Source of the DNA: Nitrospirota bacterium
Lineage (GTDB): Bacteria; Nitrospirota; UBA9217
Assembly (NCBI GenBank): GCA_021788515.1
Contig: JAJYKN010000034.1
Coordinates: forward strand, 1 to 6,278
Direction: 5' to 3'
Length of the DNA: 6,278 nt
Shown here in pieces: positions 4,855 to 6,278 of this stretch (its first letter is position 1; each line of letters opens with the position of its first letter). The notes beneath the pieces are model-generated. The model did no database searches. It was given only the letters and a program-made list of their open reading frames with translations, and had not been told where the DNA came from. The translations under genes and the position numbers were made by a program.

Positions 4855-6278
4855 ATGGAGAAACTATCGAAAGCAGAGCAGCTCCTCATCATCGCCTTCC
4901 TTGCTCTCCTTGTCCTTCCCGTGCTCTATCTCTTCCGCGGCCTCGATGACAACACCCTGACGAGCTGGAAGTGGGTGTATGGAAGCGGAGGCCTGCTCCG
5001 CACCTTCGGCCTCGTTGCGAGCGGTGTTGCTGTTGCTTTTTTTCTCCGCCGAACGGAGCTGTTCGAACGCCAGCCCGTTCCATTCCTCTTTATCCTGTCC
5101 TTCGCCGCCATTGTTCCGCTCTGGAGCGAGCCGGAGGTCATTCTGGATGCGTCCCGCTATTTTCTCCAGGCCAAGCACCTCGAACTCTACGGCGTGCGCT
5201 CGTTCTTCCAGGAATGGGGAAGGGGGATCAGCGCGTGGACGGACATGCCCGTGGTTCCCTTTTTCTACGGCCTTATTTTCAGGTACTGCGGCGAGACGAG
5301 GCTCGCTGTCCAGATTTTTACCACCTTGCTCTTCTCGGCAAGCGTCGTCCTGACCTTCCTCACGGGCAAAAGACTCTGGGACGAGGAAACAGGGCTCTTC
5401 GCAGGGCTCATGCTTCTTGGGAGCCCCTATCTTCTCATCCAGGTCCCGCTCATGCTCGTTGATGTGCCTGCCATGTTTTTCGTGACCCTGGCACTATTCA
5501 CGTTTTTTGATGCCCTGGAGCAGGGCGGACCGCTCCGGATCTGCCTCGCAGCGATGGCGCTCGTGTTGGGGCTCTTTTCGAAATATTCCGCCCCCCTCAT
5601 GCTCCTGGTACTGCCTATTGCTGCGCTCCTGTATCGCAAGCCAAAGGCAAAGGCAATGCTGCAGCGTTCCGTCCTGATCATGGGGACAGCTGCGCTCGTA
5701 TCAGCGGCGGCGGTGATCGAGAAAGCGGACGTCTTCGGAGCTCAAATAAAACTGCTCCGCAGCTATCAGCTCCCGGGATTCTCGCGGTGGAGCGAGGGCC
5801 TCGTGTCGACCTTCTTTTTTCAGGTGCACCCGTTCATCGCGGTCCTGGCGCTCTTAGCCGTTTTCGCAGCCGCGAAGAAGAAAGACACCCGCTTTTTCAT
5901 CCCCGCCTGGTTCGCTTTCTTCGGTCTTCAGGTTGAACGGATCCGTTATATTCTTCCGCTCTTTCCACTCCTCACCCTGGCTTCCGCATACGGGCTGAGC
6001 CTGTTCAAAGAGAAAGAAGTCAGGGGCTTCATCGTCTTCTCTGTCGTCGTGACTTCCGTCGCACTGGCCATGAGCGCCTATCTCCCTTTTCTGCGCATTA
6101 CCCCAATGGCAAACCTTGAGCGAGCGGGAAGCTACCTCGACTCCCTTCCCGGAGACAGCGTGATCGTCCGCGTTCTGCCGCAACGGGAATCTTCGGGCAA
6201 TACGGAGACGGCTATCCCGGTCCTCGACCTCTTTACACGGAAGCGAGTTATCTATCGTCGCGATCATCTCTCCCTTCC
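4855..6278 (+). CDS. Polytopic GT-C glycosyltransferase, ArnT/PMT-like (partial, runs off right edge)
   Basis: From the ATG at 4855 the frame is open through the last base, giving 474 residues with no stop, so the C-terminus is missing. The protein is very hydrophobic, with roughly eleven membrane segments (for example about 10-28, 47-64, 76-90, 151-170, 182-197, 200-217, 229-247, 270-288, 322-340, 365-383, 391-411). D98 in VILDASRYFLQA matches the acidic residue of the first large periplasmic loop in lipid-phosphate-sugar-dependent transferases ('DE.rY...A'). It is followed by W128 and the MPVVPFFYGL segment, then TGKRLWDEETGLFAGLML, LVDVPAMFFVTLALF and FSKYSAPLML, all typical of the PMT_2/ArnT-like family. 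Such enzymes move a sugar from a polyprenyl-phosphate carrier to lipid, glycan or protein on the outer face of the inner membrane; donor and acceptor cannot be read here. A soluble segment begins near 412. The ribosome-binding site is weak (purine-rich AGAAAGACGAAGG). It is 44 bases behind the DsrE-like gene and may be read through from it, though no functional link is evident. Confidence 0.85.
   Translation, partial: MEKLSKAEQLLIIAFLALLVLPVLYLFRGLDDNTLTSWKWVYGSGGLLRTFGLVASGVAVAFFLRRTELFERQPVPFLFILSFAAIVPLWSEPEVILDASRYFLQAKHLELYGVRSFFQEWGRGISAWTDMPVVPFFYGLIFRYCGETRLAVQIFTTLLFSASVVLTFLTGKRLWDEETGLFAGLMLLGSPYLLIQVPLMLVDVPAMFFVTLALFTFFDALEQGGPLRICLAAMALVLGLFSKYSAPLMLLVLPIAALLYRKPKAKAMLQRSVLIMGTAALVSAAAVIEKADVFGAQIKLLRSYQLPGFSRWSEGLVSTFFFQVHPFIAVLALLAVFAAAKKKDTRFFIPAWFAFFGLQVERIRYILPLFPLLTLASAYGLSLFKEKEVRGFIVFSVVVTSVALAMSAYLPFLRITPMANLERAGSYLDSLPGDSVIVRVLPQRESSGNTETAIPVLDLFTRKRVIYRRDHLSL

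Noticed and set aside
4864..5681. Several minus- and plus-strand frames of 64-163 codons inside the membrane protein gene
   Set aside because: They are shadows of the uninterrupted frame from 4855 to the window end, which encodes a coherent multi-spanning membrane protein.

Overview
The window looks like a piece of a moderately GC-rich bacterial chromosome. Nothing in it is plasmid-like, phage-like or transposon-like, and I saw no tRNA, rRNA or CRISPR. The histidine kinase has a cysteine-rich insertion in its HAMP region, tandem PhnD-type binding domains stand next to it, and small TusA/DsrE-type proteins lie across a divergent promoter region. I associate this combination with anaerobic or sulfur-metabolising lineages such as Nitrospirota or Desulfobacterota. 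That is an impression from gene content, not a proven placement.

Left half (1-3359, minus strand, read right to left): a tightly coupled signalling operon. First comes a secreted protein with two tandem PhnD-like substrate-binding domains (3359-1722). Next is a membrane sensor histidine kinase (1725-64) whose ATG overlaps the preceding stop codon as ATGA. Last is the first 25 codons of a response regulator (77-1, running off the window), which overlaps the end of the kinase gene by 14 bases. A sigma70-like promoter sits so close to the first ATG that the transcript may be leaderless.

Centre (3360-3599): a 240-base divergent regulatory region. Facing right it carries a sigma54-type -24/-12 element, TGGCATGTTCCTTGCT (3505-3520), one base off the usual consensus core. 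A cluster of TGTC/GACA half-sites lies about 55-90 bases further upstream.

Right half (3600-6278, plus strand): a TusA-fold protein whose usual catalytic cysteine is replaced by serine, then three very small proteins (90, 55 and 100 residues) that look like a reduced DsrE/DsrF/DsrH (TusBCD-like) set, each with its own Shine-Dalgarno. After a 44-base gap containing a small palindrome comes a large polytopic membrane protein resembling GT-C (ArnT/PMT-type) glycosyltransferases. It is open to the right edge of the window.

Working hypothesis: the periplasmic PhnD-like protein and the kinase sense an extracytoplasmic ligand, possibly a sulfur oxyanion by analogy with TtrS/ThsS-type sensors. The response regulator, if it is an NtrC-type activator, would then switch on the divergent sulfur-carrier cluster from the sigma54 promoter. 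The sequence shows the gene order, the motifs and the promoter. The ligand, the regulator class and the regulatory link are inference.
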